Of a stretch of DNA of 5,700 bases, positions 5,077-5,700 are shown piece by piece. The stretch comes from Alphaproteobacteria bacterium (lineage in GTDB: Bacteria; Pseudomonadota; Alphaproteobacteria; RF32; CAG-239): contig JAGCOI010000119.1 of NCBI GenBank assembly GCA_017645485.1, positions 1 through 5,700 of the forward strand. The letters run 5' to 3'. Position 1 is the first letter of the stretch; each line of letters opens with the position of its first letter. The notes under the pieces are model-generated. The model saw nothing but the letters and a program-made list of their open reading frames with translations. It was not told the DNA's origin and ran no database searches. Position numbers and translations under genes: made by a program.

Positions 5077-5700
5077 TTATTTTTTTGAATCCGCATCTTC
5101 GGCATGTTTTTCATCGCCGTTGTGCACCACAACCTGCGGGAACGGAATCTCAATACCTTCTTCAATAAAACGCTTATTAATGGCAAAACGTAAATCGCTC
5201 GGAATAATCCAACCTTCCCAAATATTGCTTGAATAACAGCGCAAATCAAAATCAAGCGAACTTGTTCCGAAATTTGTAAAAATCACATAAGGAGCCGGTT
5301 TTTTCAAAACTTTCGGGTGATTTAAGGCGCACTCAAGCAAAATATCCCGCACTTTTTCAACATCCGAACCATAGGCCACCCCGACGCTCACATTCACACG
5401 GGTCCAATTATCGCCGTGCGTCATGTTAATAACCGAAGTTGAAAGCAATGTTGCGTTCGGCACAATCACGCTTGTTTTCTTAAATGTTTCAAGCTCGGTT
5501 GAACGAATATTGATTTGTTTAATTTTGCCCTCTTCGCCGTCAATATTCACCCAATCGCCAACCTTAAACGGACGCTCAAACAAAATAATCAATCCGGACA
5601 CAAAATTGCTGATAACATTTTGTAAACCGAAACCGATACCGACGGACAACGCACCGGCAATCACCGTTAAGTTTGTGAGGTTTGCGCCCATCATAACAAC
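5077..5700 (-). CDS. MscS-family mechanosensitive ion channel, C-terminal part (truncated by window edge)
   Basis: Seen: 207 codons open to the right edge, ending at TAA (5077-5079). Numbered from the edge, residues 8-43 match the pore-lining TM3 with its small-residue pattern (GALSVGIGFGLQNVISNF) and the RPFKVGDWV exit into the cytoplasmic beta domain (about 44-95, including the family's VPNATLL). An alpha/beta domain follows (about 101-190), ending in the family's IPFPQ motif (185-189) and a charged tail rich in Asp, Glu and Lys. Two Met codons lie at 5689-5694, but the frame stays open upstream of them (Val-Val) and TM1-TM2 must lie beyond the edge, so they are not the start. MscS-type channels open under membrane tension and release solutes during hypo-osmotic shock. 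Total size, and therefore the subfamily (small MscS or a large multi-domain form), cannot be judged from this part. Confidence 0.94.
   Translation of the reverse strand, partial: VVMMGANLTNLTVIAGALSVGIGFGLQNVISNFVSGLIILFERPFKVGDWVNIDGEEGKIKQINIRSTELETFKKTSVIVPNATLLSTSVINMTHGDNWTRVNVSVGVAYGSDVEKVRDILLECALNHPKVLKKPAPYVIFTNFGTSSLDFDLRCYSSNIWEGWIIPSDLRFAINKRFIEEGIEIPFPQVVVHNGDEKHAEDADSKK

Noticed and set aside
5058..5255. 65-codon open frame on the minus strand overlapping the 3' end of the channel gene.
   Set aside because: It lies in another frame over clearly coding MscS-family sequence and has no recognisable content.

Overview
The window looks like ordinary chromosome from an AT-leaning alphaproteobacterium, possibly one of the uncultured gut- or host-associated lineages. 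The assignment is an inference. It rests on the replicative helicase, which reads like alphaproteobacterial DnaB (including an extra segment before the arginine-finger motif), on the YifB/ComM and MscS-family proteins, and on a tRNA with encoded CCA. No plasmid, phage structural, transposase, CRISPR or defence gene is visible.

Left part (1-2672). A minus-strand pair, a small lipoprotein followed by the 5' part of yifB/comM, is transcribed out of the window's left edge. The ribosome binding site of comM lies inside the last codons of the lipoprotein gene, so the two are probably translated together. A 202-bp divergent intergenic region separates the pair from dnaB on the plus strand. It carries three copies of TGCACAA, two of them in an inverted repeat. 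dnaB ends in a symmetrical hairpin that can terminate transcription from both sides.

Middle part (2673-4652). Three minus-strand genes follow, each apparently with its own promoter: a 116-residue membrane-anchored protein of unknown function behind a near-consensus sigma-70 promoter, a family 2 glycosyltransferase, and a small HD-domain phosphohydrolase. For the last two, the longest open frames start at TTG. Promoter or ribosome-binding-site placement favours ATG codons slightly downstream, and those are used here.

Right part (4653-5700). An intact tRNA-Thr(CGU) gene with its own promoter and terminator lies downstream of the 3' part of an MscS-type channel gene. Exactly 250 bp away is a second copy of the tRNA's 3' half plus the same terminator. 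The two 100-bp copies differ at only four bases, all in the T arm, and two of those four are a compensatory base-pair change. Between the copies is a 150-bp non-coding stretch rich in nested inverted repeats. This is the most interesting part of the window. It looks like the scar of an element that integrated at the tRNA 3' end and was later lost, or else a small structured RNA locus that has taken over a tRNA 3' end. I see no integrase and no complete new system, so this is reported as a well-supported anomaly and not as a new system.
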